64,000 nucleotides of DNA from G963665085 sp963665085 (GCA_963665085.2 CAXXXS010000001.1:2418001-2482000), one strand, 5' to 3'. Counted from the first letter of the stretch, positions 1 to 8,831 are shown. Program-made: numbers and translations. The notes: generated by a model from the letters alone, not told the origin.

Positions 1-93
1 AATTTTTTTGCTTTGGGCCAGTACTTCAGGTGGTATTACTAACATCACAAGAAGTCCAAAACACATTAATGCGATAATTTTTTTCATAGACAT
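1..93 (-). CDS. Exported protein, N-terminal fragment cut by the window edge
   Basis: The first 93 bases read on the minus strand as an open frame of 31 codons that leaves the window at position 1. It begins MSMKK or, from the second ATG at 87, MKKIIALM. It then has a long hydrophobic stretch and a cleavage-like site VLAQ before SKKI, which is a classic signal peptide. The mature protein is outside the window, so its function cannot be told. Bacteroidota TonB receptors and other surface proteins often start this way, but that is only a possibility. Confidence 0.6.
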   Translation of the reverse strand, partial: MSMKKIIALMCFGLLVMLVIPPEVLAQSKKI

Positions 94-293
94 TTTTTTA
101 AGTTTTTGAATTTAAACATTGTTAATAGTTTATAAGATTTGGTAATCCATTGATTAATAAAGAATTTAGGTTTGTATGAATCAACCAGTCCTGATAAAAT
201 AAAAATTCGTAATAATGGAAAAATAGTTTTATCGTTTCTAATCGTTACACTTTATTATAAAGCACCTGTAAAATTATTAGTCCTTATATTCAG

Positions 294-515
294 CTATCCT
301 GGAATATTATCCTTACGTGTGGGGTTAACACAGTAGCTCAGGAAATTGTATTCCAGGTTGTAAGCAGGAGTAGTCCAAACAAATGTTCCGGAAAATCGGA
401 ATACCCGAGACTTTCGGGGAGCATATTTGGGCAGGGCCCGATGGTAGATATCGGCAATATACTTATCGTTAATCTGGTTACTGAAATACGTTTGTTTATG
501 TTCCTTATTTGAGAA
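294..515 (-). pseudogene. Coding remnant without a start codon
   Basis: On the minus strand an open frame of 73 codons runs from just after a TGA at 516-518 to a TAG at 294-296 and contains no ATG. The translation is rich in aromatic residues (for example FRFSGTFVWTTPAYNLEYNF, then a Cys-Val-Asn-Pro-Thr-Arg stretch) and looks like real protein rather than chance sequence. I do not recognise the family. The stop directly upstream and the missing start suggest the 3' end of a decayed gene. The surrounding sequence holds no partner gene. Confidence 0.4.
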
Positions 516-1684
516 TCAGAAAAACATGGAAATATTCACCACAACAAGAAAAATTAATAGAATTATATAAATCAGGATACTTCCTCGCTATCTCTAATAC
601 AGGAACGATGTATTGATGAGTGACAAACTGCCGGGATTGTACATCACAATCATTGAAAAAAGGCGAGCTGGATAGTACGTCAAGGAACAGATTAAGATTT
701 ATTGCTTTTATAAGTTGTTATATTCTTGCTATTTAGAATACTAGTATGTTCATAAAATCAAAAATCCATTCGGTCTATTTTACAAAAATCACATTTCAAA
801 GATATAAATATTTGTAACATGTATGATATATTAATATAATATTATTTGCCTGAGTTTTATTTTATTTTGATAATAAATATTGTAATGTTCGAATAAAATG
901 ATTAAAAATACTTGTTTTTAAAGGGTTTTAGTAATGTTGCTGTGTGAGGATATTTTTTGTAAAAAAGAATTATTTGTTATAGGTAATGTAACGTTATGTG
1001 AAAAATGTATTTTAAATCTGATTTGTAGGTATTTAAAGTAAAAGTTGCGTTTTGCTTATATTAATTCGTTTTAATTAAAGTTAAACTTACATTTGTTTAC
1101 ATATTTTCTCAAAAATCAAGTAAGTAGAAAAAAGTAAGGTAAATTTTATACAACGGACTGTGTATTATAAAAAATGTAAGATGTAATACAGACTTTACGG
1201 TGTTTCAATTATAAATATTTTATAACCAGCAGTCATAGAAAGCAATATTTTTTGTTTCGTTAAATCTTTCTTTTGTTTTTAGCCCTGCATGTAATTAAGT
1301 TAAAAAGTGTCCAGTAGTAGTAATAAAAAAGTATCCACTGTAGATTCTAAATTGAAAGATAAAAGGAGTAAGTTGTGGACGTGGAGCAGGAAATTGTGCA
1401 AATGGGTAAAGTGAAGTTTGTGTCGATACTGTTTATAAAGTATGTGATTGTGTTTTTCGCTTACTTGGTATCAAATTTCTTTCCGTTATTTTCCTGAAAG
1501 CCCGGATTTTACTATGATACTTAATTAGTATCAATACTAAGATGTTGATTATAACGTTTTGCAGCAATGAAACGTGGCAAACTTGCGTGCTGTTTTAGTA
1601 TCAAGTTAAGATAGAGCTGGAGCGGCGAAATGCAGCTCGCATATCCATCACGTTGCTATGTCAGATAGGTGTTTATGGTGCGTT
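516..1684. other. Long AT-rich stretch without a convincing gene
   Basis: About 1.2 kb with no coding frame I would defend. Short open bits around 540-690 may be further gene debris. A small hairpin (TGATACT at 1515-1521, AGTATCA at 1527-1533) lies among three copies of a GTATCAA motif (about 1470, 1528 and 1597). A segment near 1309-1346 shares short words with 31577-31621. The whole region resembles a decayed insertion zone. Confidence 0.5.
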
Positions 1685-1969
1685 TTATGCGGTTATAGGA
1701 TTGATTTTTATCTGTCCACCAATTGCTTTTAATACTTTCATTATTGTTTCAAATTGTGGTTTTGCTCCATCAGATAAAGCTTTGTACAAACTTGGTCTAC
1801 TTAGCCCGGTTTCCTCAGCGATTTTAGTCATCCCAATTGCTTTTGCAATATGACCAATTGCTGTAATGATGTCTGAATTATCTCCCTCTTCCAAAACAGC
1901 ATTGAGATATTCCGCAATCATTTCTTTATTATCTAAATAATCTGCTATATCAAATCTTGAAGTTTCCAT
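1685..1969 (-). CDS. HigA-type antitoxin, XRE-family addiction-module antidote
   Basis: A 94-residue protein of the 'probable addiction module antidote' type. The N-terminal part (METSRFDIADYLD, then a helix with NKEMIAEYLNAVLEE) is typical of this antidote family. A helix-turn-helix lies at about residues 47-85, with TKIAEETGLSRPSLYKAL as the recognition unit. It would neutralise the toxin encoded 4 bases upstream and usually represses the shared promoter. The gene order is toxin first, antitoxin second, as in HigBA modules. The antitoxin reads intact and has an ATG start, whereas its partner has a start problem. No adjacent mobile gene is visible, though the pair sits in a decayed accessory zone. 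Confidence 0.88.
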   Translation of the reverse strand: METSRFDIADYLDNKEMIAEYLNAVLEEGDNSDIITAIGHIAKAIGMTKIAEETGLSRPSLYKALSDGAKPQFETIMKVLKAIGGQIKINPITA

Positions 1970-1973
1970 ATCT

Positions 1974-2273
1974 CTATTTCTTTATTTTTTTTAAAATCTC
2001 TTTTGCCTTTTCAATGTCTTTTTGTTGGGTTGATTTGTCCCCACCAACAAGTAAGATAATTATTTTACCATCTTTTTCTTTGAAATAAACTCTATAACCT
2101 TTAGCATAATTTATTTTTAATTCTCGAATACCATCACCGACAGGTTTGCAATCTCCAAAATGTTCGTCATTTTCAAGTTTTTGAATCCGGAACAATATTT
2201 TTGCTTTAGCTCTTAAGTCTTTAAGCTTCCTCAGCCATTTGTCAAATTCGACTGTTTTTTCAATAAAAAATAT
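1974..2273 (-). CDS. HigB/RelE-like toxin (Gp49 killer family), lacking an ATG start
   Basis: The C-terminal two thirds match the RelE-superfamily killer proteins of this module: GDCKPVGDGIRELKINY, GYRVYF, then IILLVGGDKSTQ and a lysine-rich tail. Such toxins are ribosome-associated mRNA nucleases of about 95-105 residues. The first possible start with accepted codon use is a TTG at 2195, giving only 73 residues. That would drop the conserved first helices. The same frame stays open upstream to 2273 and encodes EKTVEFDKWLRKLKDLRAKA, the expected N-terminus. At the proper start position stands ATA (2271-2273), with a stop just before it. An ATG at 2287-2289 is in another frame, separated by a run of six T. 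The toxin may therefore be silenced or poorly translated. Confidence 0.8.
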   Translation of the reverse strand: MFFIEKTVEFDKWLRKLKDLRAKAKILFRIQKLENDEHFGDCKPVGDGIRELKINYAKGYRVYFKEKDGKIIILLVGGDKSTQQKDIEKAKEILKKIKK

Positions 2274-2699
2274 TTACTATTGTATTCATTTGGATACAAA
2301 ATTACGTAATATTTTGTGATGTCGAAAGGTTTTAATTGATTTTATCTTTCCTGAAAATTTTTAAGTCAATTAAATTTATCAAATAGTATTTAGAGTTACT
2401 TATTGGACAGCCTCTTTATGGATAATTAAAATTTTCAGAAATCATAAACGAAAATTACGGGTAACTATTGGATACCCCATTTTCTATTCGTTCAATATAA
2501 ATTCTTATTTTTTCACTTTTATTTCTGCCCTTTCACATTTAAAGCCATTCTTTCAGGTAAAATCCTGTCCTTTCTGAAGAGACGATATGATGTCTAAAAA
2601 GTTATTGTAAAAATATATTTGATTATTAACCTACTCAAGTTCTTTGAATACGGGCAAATAATAAAGGATTTTAAAAGGTTATGTTGAATCGCAAATCAT

Positions 2700-2821
2700 T
2701 TTCAATGTCGTTAAGTTAAGGTACCAACGCTGTCAGGAGCTACGCACGCTGACAGGTTTGAATCACAGTATATCGACCTGCCAGCGTCAACTATAGAATC
2801 GTTAACTTAACGATATTGAAA
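2700..2821. repeat. 122-bp element bounded by near-perfect inverted repeats
   Basis: The ends 2700-2719 and 2802-2821 are inverted copies matching at 19 of 20 positions around TCGTTAAGTTAA. Inside, the word ACGCTGNCAGG occurs three times: at 2727 and 2746 on the plus strand and at 2778-2788 inverted. The first two allow a CTGTCAG/CTGACAG stem. It has no coding frame. The structure fits a small non-autonomous element or a dispersed intergenic palindrome. Confidence 0.7.
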
Positions 2822-2864
2822 TTATTCTTCAATTAAAACAAAGGAATTTTATTCGTAGCCGAAA

Positions 2865-3091
2865 CTCATAGCCGTCAGGCTAACAGAAAAAGAAGGCTTA
2901 AGAAATACGGTAAAGGAAATTCAATTCTATTTAATATTAGTTTAACGTTTACTCTCCCTGATTGAGTCAGAGACTCAATCTTTCCCTCTCTTGAAAGAGA
3001 GGGAGAAATATCCAGCTTTGCTGGATGAGAGGGGGAGTATATAATATCTTATAAATTACTTCTTTACATCTTTTAGTCTGACGGCTATGAG
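2865..3091. repeat. 227-bp nested palindrome with three internal hairpins
   Basis: The ends 2865-2878 and 3078-3091 form a perfect 14-bp inverted repeat (CTCATAGCCGTCAG). Between them lie three back-to-back hairpins: 2960-2980 (GATTGAGTC stem), 2984-3003 (CCCTCTCT stem) and 3010-3026 (ATCCAGC stem). These are enclosed by a weaker outer pairing of 2951-2958 with about 3031-3038, giving a cloverleaf-like fold. AGCCGAAACT is also found as a direct copy at both edges. No open frame or tRNA landmarks are present. Confidence 0.7.
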
Positions 3092-3272
3092 CCGAAACTA
3101 TGGGTTTTCATTCATATGTGGTTTGTTTAGTTAAACTTGAAAAATATTTTAAACAACTAATTTTCAACAGATAAACCAGAAAAGACAGTATTCAAATCTA
3201 CCAGCTTTTTGTTTTTTTTGTCAATTATCTGGCAGAAAAGCTTTTATTCTTTTTGCCTCAAGCCGGCAGGCT

Positions 3273-3366
3273 CATCCTTTTTCCCATGATGAAAAAGGAT
3301 GCAAAAAATCATAAAAATCGGAGCCTCGTCCACAGGCCACTGCCGACCCGATATCATCCGATTTTT
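3273..3366. repeat. Palindromic intergenic repeat with two stems
   Basis: CATCCTTTTTC at 3273-3283 pairs with GAAAAAGGATG at 3291-3301, an 11-bp stem with a 7-base loop. Then AAAAATCGG at 3313-3321 pairs with CCGATTTTT at 3358-3366. The stretch before it contains AAGCCGGCAGGCT. It lies just downstream of the DUF4249 gene but lacks a clean U-tract in the right place, so I read it as a dispersed repeat rather than a terminator. Confidence 0.5.
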
Positions 3367-3448
3367 GGCCAACGCTCTTTGGCATCCTGATTAAATTGAC
3401 AATAATATTTTTTATACAAAAATTTTGAACTTTTTCACGTTCGACTAT

Positions 3449-4300
3449 TTAATAGGCTACAGTTTCTGCTTCTGATTCAATAAAAACAGAATCTTTTCTT
3501 GTAACTGCAGCAGCATAAAAGAATCCCTGGGCATCACCTGATATGTTTGTTGAGACATTTGCCGGGGTAGCATCAAAAGGTCCTCCCCGCCATGCTGTTT
3601 CAGACATTACTTCGTATAAATAATTGTAATATTCTTCTGTAATTGATAACATTTCTACTGTATATTTTACAGTGTCCCAAACAAAATCTTCTTCATCAAT
3701 CCAATAGATGTCAAAATCGTATACATATTGTCCATCAACAAAATCATCCGATTCAAAAGTTGTTTCATCAAGGGAATTGTAAAGCGTATCATTTAAGTAT
3801 AAATTCCAAATGTAATAATTGCCTTTTCCTGCAGGTTCCAGTCCATTAAAGTATATAATGTAGTTAAGGCCAGCTAAATTTACATCCACTTTTTTCAAAA
3901 CAACAGAGTCAATTGTTGAAACTGGATTTAATCTGGAAGAAGCTGTATATTCTTCTCCATCTTCCAGGGTAATATTTAGGGTGTATGTTTTACCAACTTC
4001 ACCGTATACATCAGGGGCCGTTATATAAACTCCGGGGCCAGTCTCAGTTAATTCAATTATTTTACTGCCATCTGTAATTGTTAGATGCGCATTACTCTCG
4101 TAAGTAATTGACGTGTCGTTAACAGAAACAGTCCGGGAAAGTGTTACCATATGAGAAGTTGTGTCGGTTGTAATACTTCCGTAAACAACCAGCGTTTTAC
4201 TTTCATCACCTGCAACCTCTATATCAAGTTTCTCGGTACAACTTGATGCATATGCCAGGATTAATGAATATAATATCGTTTTTATTATGTTTTTATTCAT
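3449..4300 (-). CDS. DUF4249 lipoprotein, partner of the TonB receptor
   Basis: A 283-residue lipoprotein. The N-terminus is a lipoprotein signal with lipobox YASSC, so Cys21 would be lipidated. The rest has the DUF4249 pattern: a short beta-rich Ig-like start (LVVYGSITTD, TVSVNDTSI), the GVYITAP and GKTYTLNI strands, and a C-terminal half rich in Tyr and Trp. DUF4249 proteins usually lie next to a TonB-dependent receptor, and this one follows the receptor by 4 bases as the last gene of the operon. A surface-exposed accessory or substrate-binding role, like SusD for SusC, is a reasonable inference, but the fold is not SusD-like. The family's substrate is unknown. Confidence 0.85.
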   Translation of the reverse strand: MNKNIIKTILYSLILAYASSCTEKLDIEVAGDESKTLVVYGSITTDTTSHMVTLSRTVSVNDTSITYESNAHLTITDGSKIIELTETGPGVYITAPDVYGEVGKTYTLNITLEDGEEYTASSRLNPVSTIDSVVLKKVDVNLAGLNYIIYFNGLEPAGKGNYYIWNLYLNDTLYNSLDETTFESDDFVDGQYVYDFDIYWIDEEDFVWDTVKYTVEMLSITEEYYNYLYEVMSETAWRGGPFDATPANVSTNISGDAQGFFYAAAVTRKDSVFIESEAETVAY

Positions 4301-4304
4301 GATT

Positions 4305-6677
4305 TTAGAATTTGAAGTTATAAGTTACTGTTGGAATCACACCAAATAGGTACATTTTGTACATTTCAGGCGGATATTTATTAGGTTCATCTTCAGGGTT
4401 ATTTTCGTTTTCTCTGTAGACAATAGAATATAAATTTTTACGGCCATAAGCATTGTATACAGAAGCAGTTATACTACTCGAATAATTTTTCTTTTGTCTG
4501 AAGTGATATGTAAAGGCTATATCCAATCGATGGTAATCAGTACCTTTTAACCGGACTTCATTTCTTCCTGAATATTTAGGGACCCAATACCTGCCATATG
4601 TTTCATCTTCCAATGGAATCCATGAACGGACCACGGTTAGGGGCATGGCCGAAGAATAAATCCAATTTGCTGAAATATTTATTCTGGGTGTGATGTCGTA
4701 ATTTGCTACAATTTTTAAATCGTGAGGTTTGTCATATGATGTTGGATAGGCTTCTCCATTGTTGATTCCGTCTATCTCTCTTCTTGTTTTTGATAATGTA
4801 TAACTAATCCAACCAGTAAAATCCCCTTCCTGCTTTTTTAGGTAAAATTCCATTCCATAAGAATATGCACTCCCGCGTCTTAATTCGCCATCAAAATATT
4901 CATTTAAGAATAATTCTGCATGATCTTTAAAATCAATTGCATTGTACATTTTCTTATAATAGGTTTCAACAGATAATTCGTAGGTGTTGTCTTTAAAATT
5001 TTTAAAATACCCCAAAGCTACCTGGTCTGCATACTGGGGTTTGATATTTGGGTTACTCATAAACCAAACATCAAGAGGTGTTGTTGATGCAGTATTTGTT
5101 GCCAGGTGCATGTATTGGAACATGCGGTTGTAACTGGCTTTTATAGAACTTGTGTTATTCATCATATAGCGTGCTCCAAAACGGGGCTCCAACCCATTGA
5201 ATGTATTAAATACATTTCCCCATTTATATACACTGGAGTCTATAGCAGTATACTCGCTATCGTAGTTATAGATTGTTCCTTCACCTATGTTTTGGAACAT
5301 TGAAAATCTTAATCCATATTGCAACGTAAGTTTGGGTGTTACTTTTTGTTCGTTTTGTACAAATACTCCATACTCAGCGCCATATGCATTTGGTAAATTC
5401 GTTAATGTAAAGATTCCATCCCCTACAGATTCCCCTCGTCCAGGTTTTATTGTATGGTGTGTTGCCTGTACCCCAAACTGGATTGTGTTTTGAGGGTTGA
5501 GGTAATAAGTATAATCATTTTTGAAGGATTTGTCAATAATATCGGATTCCCAGTCGAAACCAAAAACACCTTCGGGGACACCAAGATTATAATCAAAATT
5601 GCTATAGATAATATTATAGTTTGCAAATAGTTTGTTTGAAAAAACATGATTCCAACGTAATGTCATAGTCCGGTTTCCGTACCCCATGCCGAAGAAGCTG
5701 CTAAACTCATATTTGTCATCACCTGTATAGGCAGAAAGGAATATTCTGTTGTTTTCGTTGATGTTGTAATTTGCTTTTGCATTTAAATCGTAGAAGTAGG
5801 CTTTTACATCTTTTAGTTCAGCATTATTGAAAAGCGGGAAAAAGGCGTCGATATAAGTTCTTCTTCCTGAGACAATATACGAACCTTTTTGGTTTAGCAT
5901 GGGGCCATTTAATGTTAACCTGCTTGAGATTGCACCAATTCCACCTGTTGCGCCAAATTTTGCTGTTCCTCCTTCATTCATTCTAACGTCTAAGACAGAA
6001 GAAAGCCTGCCTCCATAATTGGATGGAATACCTCCTTTATATAATTCTACATTTTTTATGGCATCTCCATTGAATACAGAGAAAAATCCACCAATATGAG
6101 ATGGGTTGTAGACAGTGGCATCATCCAGTAAGATAAGATTTTGGTCGACAGCCCCACCACGAACATAAAATCCGGAACTTCCCTCTCCGGCAACCTGAAC
6201 ACCGGGCAATAACTGAATTGTTTTAATTACATCTGTTTCGCCCATAAGAACCGGAATTCTTTGAATGGTTTTTATCGGAAGTTTTGTGGTGCTCATTTCA
6301 ACACGTTGAATATTTGCATCTTTCCTTTCAGCAGTAATCTCTACTTCTTCAATTACTTCTGTAGAAGGTTCAAGCATTAAATCGATTTTAGTATCATTTT
6401 GAAGGGATACCTTTTTTTGTGTTGCTTCATACCCAATAAAAGAGTAGGTAACATCATAAACATTCTCCGGGAGTGTTAAGGAGTAAAATCCGTAAGTATT
6501 AGTAACCGTTCCTGCAGAAAGGGCTGCCACATAAACGGTTGCCCCAATAAGTTCTTCCCCGTTATTGTCTTTTACATACCCGCTAATAGTATGTTTCTCT
6601 TGTGCTGTAGCTAGCAGGGAAAAAAAAGACAATAACATCCCCACTAAACAATATTTATATTGTTTTAATAATTTCAT
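4305..6677 (-). CDS. TonB-dependent outer-membrane receptor with carboxypeptidase-like domain
   Basis: A 790-residue protein. A signal peptide ends near TAQEK. A carboxypeptidase-regulatory-like domain follows at about residues 29-110 (HTISGYVKDNNGEELIGATV). Next is a plug at about 130-235 (TDVIKTIQLLPGVQ, GFYVRGGAVDQNLILLDDATVYNP), then a 22-strand-type barrel ending in VTYNFKF with a terminal Phe. It imports a ligand across the outer membrane using TonB energy. It lacks the length and neighbours of a SusC, being followed by DUF4249 rather than SusD. It lies in an operon headed by an ECF sigma and an anti-sigma-like gene. However, I see no N-terminal signalling (STN) domain, so it is probably not itself the sensor. 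The substrate cannot be read from the sequence. Confidence 0.92.
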   Translation of the reverse strand: MKLLKQYKYCLVGMLLSFFSLLATAQEKHTISGYVKDNNGEELIGATVYVAALSAGTVTNTYGFYSLTLPENVYDVTYSFIGYEATQKKVSLQNDTKIDLMLEPSTEVIEEVEITAERKDANIQRVEMSTTKLPIKTIQRIPVLMGETDVIKTIQLLPGVQVAGEGSSGFYVRGGAVDQNLILLDDATVYNPSHIGGFFSVFNGDAIKNVELYKGGIPSNYGGRLSSVLDVRMNEGGTAKFGATGGIGAISSRLTLNGPMLNQKGSYIVSGRRTYIDAFFPLFNNAELKDVKAYFYDLNAKANYNINENNRIFLSAYTGDDKYEFSSFFGMGYGNRTMTLRWNHVFSNKLFANYNIIYSNFDYNLGVPEGVFGFDWESDIIDKSFKNDYTYYLNPQNTIQFGVQATHHTIKPGRGESVGDGIFTLTNLPNAYGAEYGVFVQNEQKVTPKLTLQYGLRFSMFQNIGEGTIYNYDSEYTAIDSSVYKWGNVFNTFNGLEPRFGARYMMNNTSSIKASYNRMFQYMHLATNTASTTPLDVWFMSNPNIKPQYADQVALGYFKNFKDNTYELSVETYYKKMYNAIDFKDHAELFLNEYFDGELRRGSAYSYGMEFYLKKQEGDFTGWISYTLSKTRREIDGINNGEAYPTSYDKPHDLKIVANYDITPRINISANWIYSSAMPLTVVRSWIPLEDETYGRYWVPKYSGRNEVRLKGTDYHRLDIAFTYHFRQKKNYSSSITASVYNAYGRKNLYSIVYRENENNPEDEPNKYPPEMYKMYLFGVIPTVTYNFKF

Positions 6678-6758
6678 TTTAATACGTTTAAGAATAGATT
6701 ATAAAATTGATTAGGACAGAATTTATGCCTAAAAAGAGATCCTTAGTTTAAATAATTC

Positions 6759-7412
6759 TTAAAATTTTCCAAATTTAAAAGTAACTCCTCCTGAAAAACC
6801 ATTTAAAGCATCAGCTGGAGTATTCATTAGGTCTAGTTCTGTTGTGTAACGATAATAAACGCCAAAGGCAAGCCTAAAGAAACGAGTGAGGTTTAGTTCA
6901 AGTTCGGCTCCTGGTTCAACAAGGAAATAGAGATCAGAATCTTCTACATAACACTCCCATTCATTATTGTCAGGATCGTTATCAACATCATATCTTGAGC
7001 AATATGTAATACCGCCTAAACCAAGAGTTACAGGAAATGATATATGAACTGGAAATTTAGGGAATACAATAGGTTCAATAAATATTCCTCCATATCCACC
7101 AGCAAGGTTTACGTCACCTTTAAAATTTTCGTCATAATAGAAATCAGTGAGATATCCTTTACCAATAACACCAACAGCAATACCATGTCCAAAAATAGCC
7201 GCCCCTCTTGCACTAAAAACAACTGCATTTTTATCCTGGGCTAAAGGGCCGTATTGAACAGAAAAACTACCATATCCACCTATTTTAGCATCATTGCCAA
7301 ATAACGTTTTATATTCTTCATTTCTCTCTCTATATTCACCATATTCTTCCTGGGCAAAGATTACATTAGTTAGTAAAGAAGAGAATATGATTAATGTTGT
7401 TAATTTTTTCAT
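6759..7412 (-). CDS. Outer-membrane beta-barrel-like protein, unknown function
   Basis: 217 residues with a signal peptide (MKKLTTLIIFSSLL, cut near IFAQ). The mature part has alternating beta strands and many Gly and aromatic residues (GGYGSFSVQYG, FFRLAFGVYYRYTT), and ends FKFGKF with a terminal Phe. This is the pattern of a small 8-stranded outer-membrane barrel. I do not recognise a named family. It sits 81 bases upstream of the TonB receptor and 11 bases downstream of a second small envelope protein. It is therefore probably co-transcribed and part of the same envelope module. Two Cys residues in the middle (TYCSRYD, EWECYVED) could form a disulfide in an exposed loop. Confidence 0.7.
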   Translation of the reverse strand: MKKLTTLIIFSSLLTNVIFAQEEYGEYRERNEEYKTLFGNDAKIGGYGSFSVQYGPLAQDKNAVVFSARGAAIFGHGIAVGVIGKGYLTDFYYDENFKGDVNLAGGYGGIFIEPIVFPKFPVHISFPVTLGLGGITYCSRYDVDNDPDNNEWECYVEDSDLYFLVEPGAELELNLTRFFRLAFGVYYRYTTELDLMNTPADALNGFSGGVTFKFGKF

Positions 7413-7423
7413 TATTTTTTATT

Positions 7424-7936
7424 TTAAAATTGTACGATAATATTAAAACTCATTTCACAAATAGACATTCCAAAAAATTGTCTGGTAGAAAATTCAAAAT
7501 ATGGTTTGTAATCAATTCCAAGAATTAATGGGAATTCATGTACCCTGTATTCAAGGCATATGTAAGCATCTGCCCCAATAATTGGTGAGAAAGCCTTGTC
7601 TTCATAATAAAATTTGTTAAACAACAAGGTGTAATTATCGGAGTAGTCCCATCCGACGTGAGCACCATATCCGTAACCAAACCAAAAATTATCGGACATA
7701 GAATTTGGTGCAGGTTCGAATTGGAGTTTCAGGGCAGTAAAACTCATTTGCTTCCAATCTTTTGCGTTTATCAGGAACTCAAAAGCACGTTCGTTTTCTG
7801 TTATGTATTGGCGGTATACAAATCCCGAAAAAACTCCCCCTCGAATACCTGCAGCCCGTGTATAATTTTGAGCAACAGTTTTCTGAGATATTAGGGCTAA
7901 GAATAAAAATATAGTAAGGGTAAAAATTTTTTTCAT
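7424..7936 (-). CDS. Small exported beta-rich protein, likely outer membrane
   Basis: 170 residues with a signal peptide (MKKIFTLTIFLFLALI, cut near VAQN). The start of the mature part, YTRAAGIRGGVFSGFVYRQYI, is typical of small Bacteroidota outer-membrane barrels. It continues with aromatic beta strands (FWFGYGYGAHVGWDY) and ends in MSFNIIVQF with a terminal Phe. It resembles the neighbouring 217-residue protein in type but not obviously in sequence. It lies between the GIN lipoprotein (16 bases) and that protein (11 bases), so operon membership is likely. The function is unknown; a structural or pore role is only a guess. Confidence 0.7.
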   Translation of the reverse strand: MKKIFTLTIFLFLALISQKTVAQNYTRAAGIRGGVFSGFVYRQYITENERAFEFLINAKDWKQMSFTALKLQFEPAPNSMSDNFWFGYGYGAHVGWDYSDNYTLLFNKFYYEDKAFSPIIGADAYICLEYRVHEFPLILGIDYKPYFEFSTRQFFGMSICEMSFNIIVQF

Positions 7937-7952
7937 TAGGATTGATAATTTT

Positions 7953-8768
7953 TTAGTTCGTTAATGGCAGGGCCTGGCCAGTTCCATTTTCTTCAATAAA
8001 CGGTCCTTCTAAGGGCAATGCCCTGTAATATACATTACCTGATCCGGTGATTTCTCCTGAAAGTATTTCCCGGGCCCAAACATAAATATCCCCCGAAGCA
8101 TAAATATTGGTTACCCCCTGGTTGATATCTACCCTGTCTGCAATAATATCCCCCGATCCATCAACTATGTATTTTCCTTTATTGGCGATGCCTCCCAGGA
8201 AAAAGATATCACCAGAACCACCATTGTAGAGTTCGATATCAATTGTATTAATGTCTGAAAAGTAAACTTCGCCAGAACCTATTAAGTCGACATACAGATC
8301 ATCACAAAAAACATCCCCTAGATTAATGTTTCCTGAACCATCAAGATAAACCTTAAGAGAATTATCAGATACAGTATCGTTTAGTGTTAAGTCGCTAATA
8401 TAAATGTCTCCAGAACCTTCGGAAATAACTTTTATTATGTTTGGTGTTGAAACAAGAACCCGAATATCATTTTGAGAACGTAAACAACGATCGTTTGCTG
8501 TTGTCAGGATTAATTCTCCTCCAACTACTTCGGTTGTGATATATGGTATTAAATTATCATCAGCCAGAATACTTAGCGTTGTAATACTATCCTGCGTTAC
8601 AGTAACATCATAACCAGCTTCCAGGACAATGGTGTTAAACGTTTCTACATTCTCAATATTTTCAGATACGAGGTTGTCGTTACCTTTTATGCAACGTATG
8701 TTTTCGCAGTTTGTAAGTAAAACTAAACTAATCATTATCCCACCAACAAATAAATTTCTTTTTACCAT
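7953..8768 (-). CDS. Head GIN domain (DUF2807) lipoprotein
   Basis: I take the ATG at 8768 (MVKRNLFVGG) rather than an in-frame start 24 bases upstream, because it leads straight into a lipoprotein signal with lipobox LLTNC. The mature part is the 'head GIN' or DUF2807 adhesin-like domain. It has repeated beta turns of the form GSGDIYISDL, DGSGNINLGD, IGSGEVYFSD, GGSGDIFFLG and DGSGDIIADR, about one per 20 residues, forming a right-handed beta-helix-like stack. It also has the start motif FNTIVLEAGYDVTVTQ. These proteins are thought to be cell-surface or periplasmic, and their role is not established. It is in the sigma/anti-sigma operon together with DUF4097, which has a similar repetitive beta fold. 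Confidence 0.88.
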   Translation of the reverse strand: MVKRNLFVGGIMISLVLLTNCENIRCIKGNDNLVSENIENVETFNTIVLEAGYDVTVTQDSITTLSILADDNLIPYITTEVVGGELILTTANDRCLRSQNDIRVLVSTPNIIKVISEGSGDIYISDLTLNDTVSDNSLKVYLDGSGNINLGDVFCDDLYVDLIGSGEVYFSDINTIDIELYNGGSGDIFFLGGIANKGKYIVDGSGDIIADRVDINQGVTNIYASGDIYVWAREILSGEITGSGNVYYRALPLEGPFIEENGTGQALPLTN

Positions 8769-8831
8769 TGTTTTATTTTTTAAGAAAGACACCTAATAAT
8801 TTTATCAGTTGCAAATTCGTAATATTTTTTT

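Larger units (their letters stand above)
2290..3448. other. 1.2-kb intergenic region made of repeat modules
   Basis: No gene is supported between the toxin and the DUF4249 gene. The region is filled largely by the three palindromic modules listed separately, separated by AT-rich sequence. The upstream end (2290 to about 2400) should hold the toxin-antitoxin promoter. Confidence 0.6.

Noticed and set aside
1653..1853. 66-residue open frame on the plus strand
   Set aside because: It lies opposite the HigA-type antitoxin, which has clear family sequence. The plus-strand frame has no motif and is a shadow.
2951..3038. Cloverleaf-like fold resembling a tRNA
   Set aside because: The arms have wrong lengths and loops of 3-4 bases, with no T-loop GTTCRA word and no CCA-type acceptor end. 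It is a repeat.
3449..6677. SusC/SusD-type polysaccharide locus
   Set aside because: The receptor is 790 residues and its partner is DUF4249, not SusD; no glycoside hydrolases are nearby.
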